Positions 40,738 to 51,301 are shown, counted from the first letter of the stretch. The stretch: DNA of 64,000 nucleotides from Nocardioides sp. Soil805 (GCF_001429625.1 NZ_LMSU01000002.1:496001-560000), one strand, 5' to 3'. The notes: generated from the sequence alone by a model not told the origin. Translations and numbers: made by a program.

Positions 40738-41748
40738 TCAGTCGTCGGTGCGCTTCATCCCGATGAAGCCGGGCTTGAAGTTGGGGTCCTCGAGCTGGGC
40801 GATGGTCGGCTTGCCGAACATCGGCAGTCCCTCCGACTTGCGGATGAAGCCCCAGACGATCGGCAGCACGACCAGCACGAAGAGGCCGACCCCGGCGATG
40901 AGGATCGGGTGGGTGTCGTCCTCGCCGGCGCCCAGGGGCGGCCAGCCGGCCTTGTCCAGCAGCGCCACGCCGCTCATGGTGAGCACCACGACGATCCCGC
41001 GCCGGATGACCGACTGCGGCACCCGCGGGGCGATCTTGGCGCCGAGGAGCGTGCCGGGGACGGATCCGGCGATCAGGGGGATGAGCACGCCCCAGTCCAT
41101 CCCGTGGATGGCGATGTTGGAGATGGCCGCGGCCAGCACGAGCGGCACCGCCTGCACGAGGTCGGTGCCGACCAGCCGGACGGCGCCGAGGCCGGGGTAG
41201 AGCATCAGCAGCGCGATCATGATGACCGAGCCCGAGCCCACGCTGGTGATGCCGACCAGAAGGCCGCCGAGGGCGCCCACCAGCAGGGTGGGGAGAGGGC
41301 GGACGGTGGGGTTGGGGTCGGGCCGGGGGCCGTCGCCGCGCAGGCGCTTGAGGTTGATGTAGAGGCGCAGCGCGTACGTCGCGGCGGCGAACAGCAGGGC
41401 GAAGCCGATGCAGAGCTTGAGCGTGCTGTCGAGGTCCTCCGGGTCGGCGAACGCCTTGACCAGATAGGGACCGAGGAGGGCCATGGGCACCGACCCGATG
41501 ATCAGCCATTTGGCCAGCTGCATGTGGGGGGAGCCCTCGCGCTTGTGCACGATGGCGCCGCCGGTCTTGTAGACCGCGGCTGCGGTCAGGTCGGCCGTGA
41601 CGACGGTCGCGGCGTCGCCGACGCCCAGGAAGATCAGAGCCGGCGTCATGAGCGCACCACCGCCCATGCCGGTCAGACCCACCACGATGCCGACGACGAA
41701 GCCCGCCGCCAGGATCGACAGCGCCGTCAGGGTCAGCAGGTCGGCCAT
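40738..41748 (-). CDS. TauE/SafE family sulfite/sulfur anion transporter
   Basis: A 336-residue protein with about eight membrane segments. The two family repeats begin GFVVGIVVGLTGMGGGALMT and VGALGGLLVGITSVGSGSVI. The family moves sulfite, sulfoacetate or related anions. Its ATG overlaps the stop of the CysC fusion gene by one base, so it likely carries sulfur oxyanions to or from the sulfate-activation pathway. The direction is unknown. Confidence 0.88.
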   Translation of the reverse strand: MADLLTLTALSILAAGFVVGIVVGLTGMGGGALMTPALIFLGVGDAATVVTADLTAAAVYKTGGAIVHKREGSPHMQLAKWLIIGSVPMALLGPYLVKAFADPEDLDSTLKLCIGFALLFAAATYALRLYINLKRLRGDGPRPDPNPTVRPLPTLLVGALGGLLVGITSVGSGSVIMIALLMLYPGLGAVRLVGTDLVQAVPLVLAAAISNIAIHGMDWGVLIPLIAGSVPGTLLGAKIAPRVPQSVIRRGIVVVLTMSGVALLDKAGWPPLGAGEDDTHPILIAGVGLFVLVVLPIVWGFIRKSEGLPMFGKPTIAQLEDPNFKPGFIGMKRTDD

Positions 41749-43505
41749 CAGTCCTCCTCGGCGAGCGCCGCGACAATCACGCTCAACATTGTCGACATCT
41801 TGCCCGCTGCGGCCTCCGCGGCCGCATTCCCGCGCCGGTAGGGGTCGTCGATGTCGTCCTCGGCCAGGGGTGCCGTACGCCGCTCGCCGGCCGCCGCAAG
41901 CAGGTCACGGCCGCGCAGGTCGGGGGCTGCGTGGGCGGCCCGGGCGAACTGGCCGAGGGTGAAGACCTTGCGCAGCGCCTGCGGGTGCTCCTCGAGGACG
42001 TACGCGCGGTGGCTGCTCTCCGCGGTGAGGACCAGGTCGGCCTGCTCCACGATCTCGCGGGTCAGGCGGCGGCTGCGGAACCCCTCGTCCGGGGAGCTGA
42101 GCGTGCCGGACATGACGGTGTCCATCGGGTGGGCGTCGAAGCCGTGGGTGCCGGCGCTGCTGAACTCGATGCCGCGCGCCCCCAGGGCGCGGGCTGCCTG
42201 CTCGAGCCACGCGGAGCGACAGATGTTGGCGGTGCAGACGAAGAGGACCTTGAGTGGTGGTTTCGAGGCTCGCTCCGCTCGCACCTCAACCGACGAAGGC
42301 GGCTCGACCGGCGCTGCGGAGAGCTCGAGGTGGCCGGTCTTCGCGAGGGCCTCGAGCACGTCGTCGAGGGCGTCCTCGATGCTCCGGCCGGTGGTGTCGA
42401 CGCGGACCGCCGCGTCCTCGGGCTCCTCGTAGGGCGAGGAGATGCCGGTGAAGTCCGGGATCTCGCCGCGGCGCGCCTTGGCGTAGAGCCCCTTGCGGTC
42501 GCGGCGCTCGCACTCCTCGAGCGGCGTGGCGACGTGGACGAGGAAGAAGTCCCCACCGGCGTCCTCGACCATCTGGCGCACGGTGGCGCGCGTCGAGGCG
42601 AACGGGGCGATCGGGCTGCAGATGGCGACGCCACCGTGGCGGGCGATCTCGGCGGCGACCCAGCCGATGCGGGTGATGTTGGTCTCCCGGTCCTCGCGGG
42701 AGAAGCCGAGCCCGGCCGAGAGGTGGCGGCGTACGACGTCGCCGTCGAGGCTGGTGACGGTGCGCTCGCCCTGCTCGAGGACGCGGTCCATGAGGGCGCG
42801 TGCGAGCGTGGACTTGCCGCTGCCGGACAGGCCGGTGAAGAAGAGCACCAGACCCTGCTCCCCGGGCTCGGGGAGGTCGCGGGCGACGACGGCCTCGATG
42901 CTCGGCGGGTACGGCGCGTCGCCGTCGGCGTCGGCGAGCGCGTGGACGGGGTCCGTGCCGGCGTAGGTCCGGGCCACCCGGACGCCCAGCGCGTGGTCGG
43001 CGTCGGGGTCGCCGTGGTCCGCGAGGGACACCACCACGACGACGGCGTCGTCGAGGAGGTCGGCGGTGGCCAGGGTGGCGCGGACGAGCGCGACGGGGGA
43101 CAGGGCGGAGGTGCCGTGGCCGGCGAACGCGAGCAGCAGGCTCGGGCCGAGCCCGCGCACCTCCTCGACCTGGGTCGCGGTGAGGGCGTCGGTGACGGGC
43201 ACGACCGTGCGCCCGGCGTGCTGCTCGCGCACCTCGCGGGGCGACAGGTACAGGCGCCGGAAGGGGCCGTACTGCGCGTGGGTCAGCGCGGTCACCTCAC
43301 CGGTCGCCGGCACCACGCGTGCGAGAGGGAGCCCTTCGGGGTCGACCAGCTCCACCTCGCCCGCCGCGGCGAGGTCGCCGGGCAGGTCCAGGGTCAGCAC
43401 GCTGCCCGGGGCGTTGAACGCCGTCAGCGGGTGCACCGCCCCCGTCGTGAGGAGCTCGAGGTCGTCGAGCTCGCGCGGACCGGGGCAGTGCTGGGGTGTC
43501 GACAC
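41748..43505 (-). CDS. cysC: APS kinase fused to low-MW protein tyrosine phosphatase
   Basis: A 585-residue three-part protein. Residues 1 to about 215 resemble the N-terminal PUA/ATP-sulfurylase-like region of bifunctional enzymes (LLTTGAVHPLTAF). Residues about 220-395 are APS kinase: P-loop FTGLSGSGKSTLARAL, DGDVVRRHL, FSREDRETNITRIG and SPIAPF. Residues about 416-585 are a low-MW tyrosine phosphatase: active site VCTANICRSAWLEQ (Cys about 423) and the DDPYRRG acid loop. It would make PAPS and dephosphorylate a Tyr-protein. The linker (about 403-415) is encoded by an interspersed repeat. GTG start. Confidence 0.88.
   Translation of the reverse strand: MSTPQHCPGPRELDDLELLTTGAVHPLTAFNAPGSVLTLDLPGDLAAAGEVELVDPEGLPLARVVPATGEVTALTHAQYGPFRRLYLSPREVREQHAGRTVVPVTDALTATQVEEVRGLGPSLLLAFAGHGTSALSPVALVRATLATADLLDDAVVVVVSLADHGDPDADHALGVRVARTYAGTDPVHALADADGDAPYPPSIEAVVARDLPEPGEQGLVLFFTGLSGSGKSTLARALMDRVLEQGERTVTSLDGDVVRRHLSAGLGFSREDRETNITRIGWVAAEIARHGGVAICSPIAPFASTRATVRQMVEDAGGDFFLVHVATPLEECERRDRKGLYAKARRGEIPDFTGISSPYEEPEDAAVRVDTTGRSIEDALDDVLEALAKTGHLELSAAPVEPPSSVEVRAERASKPPLKVLFVCTANICRSAWLEQAARALGARGIEFSSAGTHGFDAHPMDTVMSGTLSSPDEGFRSRRLTREIVEQADLVLTAESSHRAYVLEEHPQALRKVFTLGQFARAAHAAPDLRGRDLLAAAGERRTAPLAEDDIDDPYRRGNAAAEAAAGKMSTMLSVIVAALAEED
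42259..42296. repeat. Interspersed palindromic repeat inside the CysC-phosphatase gene
   Basis: GGTTTCGAGGCTCGCTCCGC, then TCGCACCTCAACCGACGA: GGTT and CGAGG at the left mirror CCTC and AACC at the right. It belongs to the same family as copies at 45914 and 48169 (GGTTTCGA...CTCAACC). It is translated as the interdomain linker. Confidence 0.7.
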
Positions 43506-43532
43506 GGGTCAATCCTGCCAGTCCGACGTCGG

Positions 43533-43538
43533 TAGCCT
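43533..43538 (+). promoter_or_regulatory. -10 box of asparaginase gene
   Basis: TAGCCT, 6 bases, ATG at 43545. Leaderless arrangement. Confidence 0.5.
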
Positions 43539-43544
43539 GCAGCC

Positions 43545-44504
43545 ATGTCGAGTCCAGTGGTGGTGGCCGAGATCGTGCGTTCGGGGTTCGTGGAGGGGCA
43601 CCACTACGGATCCGTGGTCGCCCTCGACACCGCGGGAGCGGTCGACTGGTCGGTGGGGGTGGTCGACCAGCCTGTCCTGCCCCGCTCCTGCAACAAGCCC
43701 GTCCAGGCGCTCGGCATGGTCCGTGCCGGACTGGACCTGCCGCCCGACCTGCTCGCCCTGGCCTGTGCCTCGCACTCCGGTGAGCCCCTGCACGTGGACG
43801 GCGCGCGCCGCATCCTGGCGTCCGCCGGACTCACGGAGGACGCACTGCAGACCCCCGTGGACTACCCGATCGACGACGAGGCCCGCGAGGAGGTCATCCG
43901 GTCGGGTGGGGCGAGGTCCTCGATCCTGATGAACTGCTCGGGCAAGCACGCCGCGATGCTCGCGACCTGCGTCGCCAACGGCTGGCCGACCGACACCTAC
44001 CTGGCCCCGGACCACCCCCTCCAGCAGGTGATCGCCGAGACCTTCGCCGACCTGACGGGCGAGCCCGTCACCACGGTGGCCGTGGACGGCTGCGGGGCGC
44101 CGCTGCTGTCCACGTCGCTGGTCGGCCTCGCCCGCGCCTTCCGGACGCTGGCGGTCGCCACCGACGGACCCGAGCGCCGCGTCGCCGACGCCATCCGCCA
44201 GCACCCGGCGTACGTCTCGGGGACCCGCCGCGACGAGCTCGCGCTGCTGACCGCTGTCCCCGGCGCGATCGGCAAGGCGGGCGCCGAGTCCTGCTACGCC
44301 GTCGCCCTGCCCGACGGTCGCGCGTTCGCCCTCAAGACCGACGACGGCGCCCCCCGGGTCCGCCCGGTGCTGATGGCGGAGGCGCTGCGCCGCTCGGGCG
44401 TGCTGGAGCTCGACGGGGTCGATGCGGACGCCGTACGTCGCACGGGCCAGCACGTGCTCCTCGGTGGCGGGAAGCCGGTCGGCGAGATCCGCGCGACGTA
44501 CTGA
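43545..44504 (+). CDS. Asparaginase (AnsA-II-like, DUF1402-free type)
   Basis: A 319-residue protein of the Rhizobium etli-type asparaginase family (PF06089). It has IVRSGFVEGHHYGSVVALD, RSCNKPVQALG (catalytic Ser-Lys region), CASHSGEPLHVDG, NCSGKHAAMLATC and VDGCGAPLLSTSL. It hydrolyses L-asparagine to aspartate and ammonia in the cytoplasm. It is divergent from the CysC fusion. No signal peptide is present. Confidence 0.88.
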   Translation: MSSPVVVAEIVRSGFVEGHHYGSVVALDTAGAVDWSVGVVDQPVLPRSCNKPVQALGMVRAGLDLPPDLLALACASHSGEPLHVDGARRILASAGLTEDALQTPVDYPIDDEAREEVIRSGGARSSILMNCSGKHAAMLATCVANGWPTDTYLAPDHPLQQVIAETFADLTGEPVTTVAVDGCGAPLLSTSLVGLARAFRTLAVATDGPERRVADAIRQHPAYVSGTRRDELALLTAVPGAIGKAGAESCYAVALPDGRAFALKTDDGAPRVRPVLMAEALRRSGVLELDGVDADAVRRTGQHVLLGGGKPVGEIRATY

Positions 44505-44569
44505 GCTAGCACCGAAACCCTGTTCCCATTGGGTGTGTGAGGGTCGTCACCGCGCTGTAGTTTGCATTT

Positions 44570-44587
44570 TGCTAACTGGTGTTAGCA
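44570..44587. promoter_or_regulatory. Operator candidate before XRE regulator
   Basis: TGCTAAC, TGGT, GTTAGCA: a perfect 7-bp inverted repeat 10 bases before the XRE start, within the likely promoter (TTGCAT at 44562-44567 may be the -35). Autoregulation by the XRE protein is the simplest reading. Confidence 0.6.
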
Positions 44588-44597
44588 CTATGGAGGC

Positions 44598-44981
44598 ATG
44601 GCCAAGGACAGCAAGGACGGGAAGACCGTCGTCGCCTCGCTCGGAGACTTCCTCAGGGAGCAGCGACTCGCGTCGCGACTCTCCCTGCGGCAGCTCGCCG
44701 ACCAGGTCGGCGTCAGCAACCCCTACCTGAGCCAGATCGAGCGCGGTCTGCGCCGTCCCTCGGCCGAAGTGCTCCAGCAGATCGCCAAGGCACTGCGCAT
44801 CTCCGCCGAGCAGCTCAACGTGCGGGCGGGGATCGTGAGCCCCGAGCCGGGCGTCGGGGGGTCGGTCGAGCTGGCCGTCCTGGCCGACACCGGTCTGACC
44901 GAACGCCAGAAGCAGTCGCTGCTGGACGTGTACGCCTCCTTCCTCGCCCTCAACGCGGGGCAGGCGGACGACCAGCGCTGA
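44598..44981 (+). CDS. XRE family regulator (Rv0474-like)
   Basis: A 127-residue protein. The HTH (about 16-70) contains LGDFLREQRLASRLSLRQLA, DQVGVSNPYLSQIERGLR and RPSAEVLQQIAKALRIS. A short C-terminal helical region is VLADTGLTERQKQSLLDVYA. From memory the order XRE regulator, HbhA, DUF2516 matches Rv0474-Rv0476 of M. tuberculosis. The ATG has a GGAGG site. It probably regulates itself and the adjacent HbhA-like gene. Confidence 0.9.
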   Translation: MAKDSKDGKTVVASLGDFLREQRLASRLSLRQLADQVGVSNPYLSQIERGLRRPSAEVLQQIAKALRISAEQLNVRAGIVSPEPGVGGSVELAVLADTGLTERQKQSLLDVYASFLALNAGQADDQR

Positions 44982-45042
44982 ACCGACCCGACCGCGATCA
45001 CCGAGATCGGGTCGGACACACCTCAATCGAAGGAGCTCCACC

Positions 45043-45795
45043 ATGGCCAAGGCCACCCTCCCGAAGCCCGTCCTCGCCTACGTCGGCGTGACCGACCTCG
45101 CCGTCGAGATCGTCCGCGACCTCGTCACCGAGACCCAGACCCGCATCGCGGGCGTCCAGAAGGACGTCACCGCCCGCGTCGCCGACGCGCAGAAGACCGC
45201 CGGCGACCCCAAGGCCCTCGCGGACCGCGCCACCACCGTCGTGAACGCCCGTGTCGACGCCCTGGCCAAGGACGCCAAGGCCCGCCGTGAGGCCATCGAG
45301 GCCCGTGTCGCCGAGCTCCAGGCCGAGGCCAAGGCCTACCCGGGCAAGGTCCAGAAGCTGGTCGACGGCGGCGTCGACACCGCGACCGACACCTACGCCG
45401 ACCTGGTCAAGCGCGGCGAGTCGCTGGTGGGCCGCGTCCGCCGCCAGGAGTCCACGAAGCGCACCGTCTCCTCGGCCCGGACCACCGTCGCCAAGGCCAA
45501 GACCACCACGACGCAGGCCAAGAAGGCCGTCGACGCGGAGACCACCGCCACCAAGCGGACCGCCACCGCGCGCAAGACCGCCACCAAGGCTGCCGCCAAG
45601 AAGAGCACCACCAAGGCCGCCGCCGCCAAGAGCGCGACGAAGACCGCCGCGAAGAAGGCGCCGGCCCGCAAGGCGCCCACGAAGCAGACGACCACCGCGC
45701 AGAGCAGCGCCAAGGCCACCGTGACCGCCGCCAAGAAGACGGCGTCCAACGCGACCCAGGCCGTCACCGACGCCGCCGAGAAGGTCGGCGACTGA
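45043..45795 (+). CDS. hbhA: HbhA-like heparin-binding/histone-like protein
   Basis: A 250-residue protein. Residues 1 to about 145 form an amphipathic coiled coil (YVGVTDLAVEIVRDLVTETQ, RVDALAKDAKARREAIEARV) like mycobacterial heparin-binding hemagglutinin. Residues about 155-250 are a Lys/Ala/Thr tail of KKxxx and KxATK repeats, much longer than in HbhA and resembling histone H1. It may bind membranes or anionic polymers, or DNA. There is no signal peptide, as in HbhA. It lies 61 bases after the XRE gene. Confidence 0.85.
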   Translation: MAKATLPKPVLAYVGVTDLAVEIVRDLVTETQTRIAGVQKDVTARVADAQKTAGDPKALADRATTVVNARVDALAKDAKARREAIEARVAELQAEAKAYPGKVQKLVDGGVDTATDTYADLVKRGESLVGRVRRQESTKRTVSSARTTVAKAKTTTTQAKKAVDAETTATKRTATARKTATKAAAKKSTTKAAAAKSATKTAAKKAPARKAPTKQTTTAQSSAKATVTAAKKTASNATQAVTDAAEKVGD

Positions 45796-45801
45796 AGGAC
45801 T

Positions 45802-45819
45802 GGTGCCGCACGCGGCACC
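45802..45819. terminator. Short hairpin after hbhA
   Basis: GGTGCCG, CACG, CGGCACC: a perfect 7-bp stem, 7 bases after the stop. Confidence 0.6.
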
Positions 45820-45865
45820 GACGACGACCAGCTCGCCCTGTTTTGAGCTCGTGGTCTGAGACCAG

Positions 45866-45899
45866 CAACGACCCCTGGCCGGAAGGCTGGGGGTCGTTG
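45866..45899. terminator. Long hairpin between hbhA and DUF2516
   Basis: CAACGACCCC pairs with GGGGTCGTTG, with an inner GGCC-GGAA-GGCT stem. It is the likely main terminator between the converging genes. Confidence 0.7.
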
Positions 45900-45913
45900 T
45901 CGTCTTCGGGGCT

Positions 45914-45988
45914 TGGTTTCGACACGGGCGCCAAGGCGCCCTGCTCAACCAGCGATGGCGCCCGGGCGCCCTGCTCGACCAGCGTCGG
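45914..45988. repeat. Interspersed palindromic repeat, 1.8 units
   Basis: TGGTTTCGACACGGGCGCC then a GGCGCC-rich core and CTGCTCAACCAGCG, followed by a second partial unit ending CTGCTCGACCAGCG. It is the same family as 42259 and 48169, here in the gap before DUF2516. Confidence 0.65.
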
Positions 45989-45997
45989 CGCGCGGCG

Positions 45998-46291
45998 TCA
46001 GCGGCGGCCCGTGACCTCGGCCAGGGCGGGACGGACGTCGGCGAGGTAGACGAGGGCCGCGATCGTGAAGGCGAGGTGGATCAGGTTGATCGGCGACGCG
46101 TTGAGCAGCAGCACCTGCGCGAGGAGGCCGAGTCCCAGGATGATGCTCCACGCGGGTTTCGTGAGCTTGCCGGTGGCCGTGTAGGCCTCCGCCGAGAAGA
46201 GCAGCGAGCTGATGAAGGCGTAGGCCTTGACCGCCAGCATCACCAGCATGACGACGAGGTAGACGTACCCCTGGAACTCGTAGAAGGCCAC
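45998..46291 (-). CDS. DUF2516 membrane protein
   Basis: A 97-residue protein with three membrane segments (about 8-30, 47-65 and 68-86) and the family text FISSLLFSAEAYTATGKLTK. DUF2516 proteins neighbour hbhA in mycobacteria; here the gene is inverted and converges on hbhA. The function is unknown. The GTG start follows TAGGCT by 6 bases on the minus strand. Confidence 0.85.
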   Translation of the reverse strand: MAFYEFQGYVYLVVMLVMLAVKAYAFISSLLFSAEAYTATGKLTKPAWSIILGLGLLAQVLLLNASPINLIHLAFTIAALVYLADVRPALAEVTGRR

Positions 46292-46297
46292 GAGGCC

Positions 46298-46303
46298 AGC
46301 CTA
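46298..46303 (-). promoter_or_regulatory. -10 box of DUF2516 gene
   Basis: On the minus strand TAGGCT, 6 bases, GTG at 46291. Leaderless arrangement. Confidence 0.5.
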
Positions 46304-46421
46304 GGTCAGCGCCCGGAGCTCGTGACAAACGTGCGGCGTCGGGGCCAGGCATGAACGTCGCCGTGCGTGGCCGGGTATCGTCACGCCGGTCGTCGTACAC
46401 GCACACAGGGGAGAAACAAGC

Positions 46422-46781
46422 ATGTCGCTGGACTGGGAAGAGCGCCCGTGGGGCTCGTGGCACGTCATCGACGAGGGTGACGGCTACAAGGTCAAGCGCA
46501 TCCACGTGGCCCCGGGGCAGCGGCTGTCCTACCAGACCCACGAGCACCGCTCCGAGCACTGGGTGGTCATCGCCGGCACCGCGACCTGCATCGTCGAGGG
46601 CGAGACCGTGATCGCCGTGGCGGGCCACTCCGTCGACGTGGCGCTGGGTGCGGCGCACCGCATCACCAACGCGCACGACGAGGAGCTCGTCATCATCGAG
46701 GTGCAGCGCGGCGCCTACACCGGCGAGGACGACATCTGCCGCCTCGAGGACGACTACGGGCGCTCCGAGGCCCCCAGGTAG
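46422..46781 (+). CDS. Mannose-6-phosphate isomerase-type cupin
   Basis: A 119-residue single cupin like the C-terminal isomerase domain of type II PMI/GMP enzymes. It has RPWGSWHVIDEGDGYKVKRI, PGQRLSYQTHEHRSEHWVVI with the metal His residues, and LGAAHRITNAHDEELVIIEV. It probably interconverts fructose-6-P and mannose-6-P for GDP-mannose, feeding the gmd genes at 54-56 kb. The ATG has a GGGGAGAAAC site. Its last 28 bases overlap the 3' end of the converging rmlC-rmlD fusion. Confidence 0.85.
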   Translation: MSLDWEERPWGSWHVIDEGDGYKVKRIHVAPGQRLSYQTHEHRSEHWVVIAGTATCIVEGETVIAVAGHSVDVALGAAHRITNAHDEELVIIEVQRGAYTGEDDICRLEDDYGRSEAPR

Positions 46782-48160
46782 CGCTCCAGCGCCGTCAACG
46801 CGTCCTCCGGCTCGAAGCCGGTGGCCCGGAGCTTGTCCAACGACATCGCCGAGCGGAGCGGACGCGGCGCGAAGGGGTTGCCCTTCTCGAGCACCCCGGC
46901 GGCGTAGGCGTCGGTGCTGATAGGCGCGACGTCGCCCGCCGACCGGCCGGACCGCTCGAAGACCGCCTGCGCGACCTCCGCCCACGACATCGCCGCACCG
47001 TCGTTCGAGACGTGGTAGGTGCCGTGCTCGGCGCCCGACTCCAGCAGGTGCCGGGTGGCCCGGACCAGCTCGGAGGTGAACGTGAGGCGACCGACCTGGT
47101 CGGCGACCACGCTGGGGGAGACCCCCTTGTCCGCGAGGGACTGCATGGTGCGCACGAAGTTGTGGCCCTCGCCGATCACCCACGAGGTGCGCAGCAGGTA
47201 GTGGCGCGGCGCCAGGGCCACCGCGAGGTCGCCGGCCGCCTTGGTCTGTGCGTAGACGCCCAGCGGGGACAGCGGCTCGTCCTCGACGTGGTCCTCGGCG
47301 GTGCCGTCGAAGACGTACTCCGAGGAGTAGTGCACGAGCGTGAAGCCGTGCTCGCGGGCCAGTCGGGACAGGGTCGCGGGCGCGGTGGCGTTGGCCGCCC
47401 AGGCCGCGCGCCGCCCCTCGGGCGTCTCGGCCGCGTCCACCGCGGTGTAGGCGGCGGCGTTGAGGACCACGGCGTACTCGTGCCACGGCCAGGCCTCGAC
47501 CGCGTCGGCGTCGGTGACGTCCAGCTCGGCCCGGGTCACGCCCTCGGAGCCCGGGAACGCGGCGACCAGCGCCTGCCCGAGCTGGCCTCCGGCACCGAGC
47601 ACCAGGGTCTTCTTCGGCGCCATCGGGGTGACGTCGCCCAGCCCCGGGTTGGCGAGGTCCTTCTCGGAGATCTCGGCCTCGTCGAGGGGGATCGGCCACG
47701 GGATGTCGGCGGTCTCGTCGCGCAGGTTGAGCGCCGGGTAGGCCACACCGGGTCGCCAGTGGTCGTTGACGAGGTAGGTGTAGGCCGTGCCGTCCTCGAG
47801 CGCCTGGTAGCTGTTGCCGACGCCGCGGGGGACGAAGACCGCGACCGACGGGTCGACCTCGAGGTGGAACGTCGTACCGAAGCTCTCCCCCTCGCGCATG
47901 TCCACCCACGCGCCGAAGATCCGGCCGGTGGCCAGCGAGACGAACTTGTCCCACGGCTCGGTGTGGATGCCGCGGGTGGCGCCGCGCGAGGCGTTGAAGG
48001 AGATGTTGTTCTGGACGGGGCCGAAGTCGGGCAGCCCCAGGGCCACCATCTTCTCGCGCTGCCAGTTCTCCTTGAACCAGCCGCGGGCGTCACCGTGCAG
48101 CGGCATCCGCACGACGAGCAGGCCCGGGATGGGAGTGGTGTCGACGGTCAGGTCAGTCAT
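46754..48160 (-). CDS. rmlD: RmlC-RmlD fusion (dTDP-rhamnose synthesis)
   Basis: A 468-residue fusion. Residues 1 to about 180 are an RmlC-type 3,5-epimerase (GDARGWFKENWQREKM, NISFNASRGATRGIHTEPWD with the catalytic His). Residues about 184-468 are RmlD, dTDP-4-dehydrorhamnose reductase (LVLGAGGQLGQALVAAF, the VYAQTKAAGD Tyr-Lys pair, YLLRTSWVIGEG). Two consecutive steps are joined in one chain. The ATG at 48160 has GAGGAGA. RmlB lies upstream in the same operon and RmlA at 51302. A 3' overlap with the cupin gene is noted there. Confidence 0.93.
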   Translation of the reverse strand: MTDLTVDTTPIPGLLVVRMPLHGDARGWFKENWQREKMVALGLPDFGPVQNNISFNASRGATRGIHTEPWDKFVSLATGRIFGAWVDMREGESFGTTFHLEVDPSVAVFVPRGVGNSYQALEDGTAYTYLVNDHWRPGVAYPALNLRDETADIPWPIPLDEAEISEKDLANPGLGDVTPMAPKKTLVLGAGGQLGQALVAAFPGSEGVTRAELDVTDADAVEAWPWHEYAVVLNAAAYTAVDAAETPEGRRAAWAANATAPATLSRLAREHGFTLVHYSSEYVFDGTAEDHVEDEPLSPLGVYAQTKAAGDLAVALAPRHYLLRTSWVIGEGHNFVRTMQSLADKGVSPSVVADQVGRLTFTSELVRATRHLLESGAEHGTYHVSNDGAAMSWAEVAQAVFERSGRSAGDVAPISTDAYAAGVLEKGNPFAPRPLRSAMSLDKLRATGFEPEDALTALERYLGASERP

Positions 48161-48168
48161 GGGTCTCC

Positions 48169-48288
48169 TCGGTTTCGACACGCTCGCTTCGCTCACTGCT
48201 CAACCAGCGGGTGCGACGCTCGCTTCGCTCACTGCTCAACCAGCGGGTGCGACGTTCGCTTCGCTCACTGCTCAACCAGCGGGTGCGC
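48169..48288. repeat. Three 36-bp tandem repeats (interspersed-repeat family)
   Basis: A TCGGTTTCGACA head (48169-48180) is followed by three tandem 36-base units at 48181-48216, 48217-48252 and 48253-48288. Each contains TCGCTTCGCTCACTGCTC and AACCAGCGGGTGCG. Units 1 and 2 are identical and unit 3 differs at two positions. They fill the gap between rmlB and the rmlC-rmlD fusion. Confidence 0.9.
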
Positions 48289-48292
48289 GTCT

Positions 48293-51173
<2,881 letters not shown>

Positions 51174-51288
51174 GCGCTCCAGTATCCCAGCCGGTCCGTG
51201 ACCTCCGAAAACGCGGCGACCGGTGCGGGGGCCCGCGGGTCGACACCCCGCGGCGGGTCGCGCCTGACGTCGTCGGCGCTCGGCCCTC

Positions 51289-51294
51289 TAGGGT
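51289..51294 (+). promoter_or_regulatory. -10 box of rmlA
   Basis: TAGGGT, 7 bases, ATG at 51302. Leaderless arrangement; no ribosome site is visible. Confidence 0.5.
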
Positions 51295-51301
51295 GGCGCG
51301 C

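Noticed and set aside
48181..48288. Possible CRISPR array (36-base repeat period)
   Set aside because: The units are directly abutting with no unique spacers, and no cas genes are present; it is a tandem repeat.
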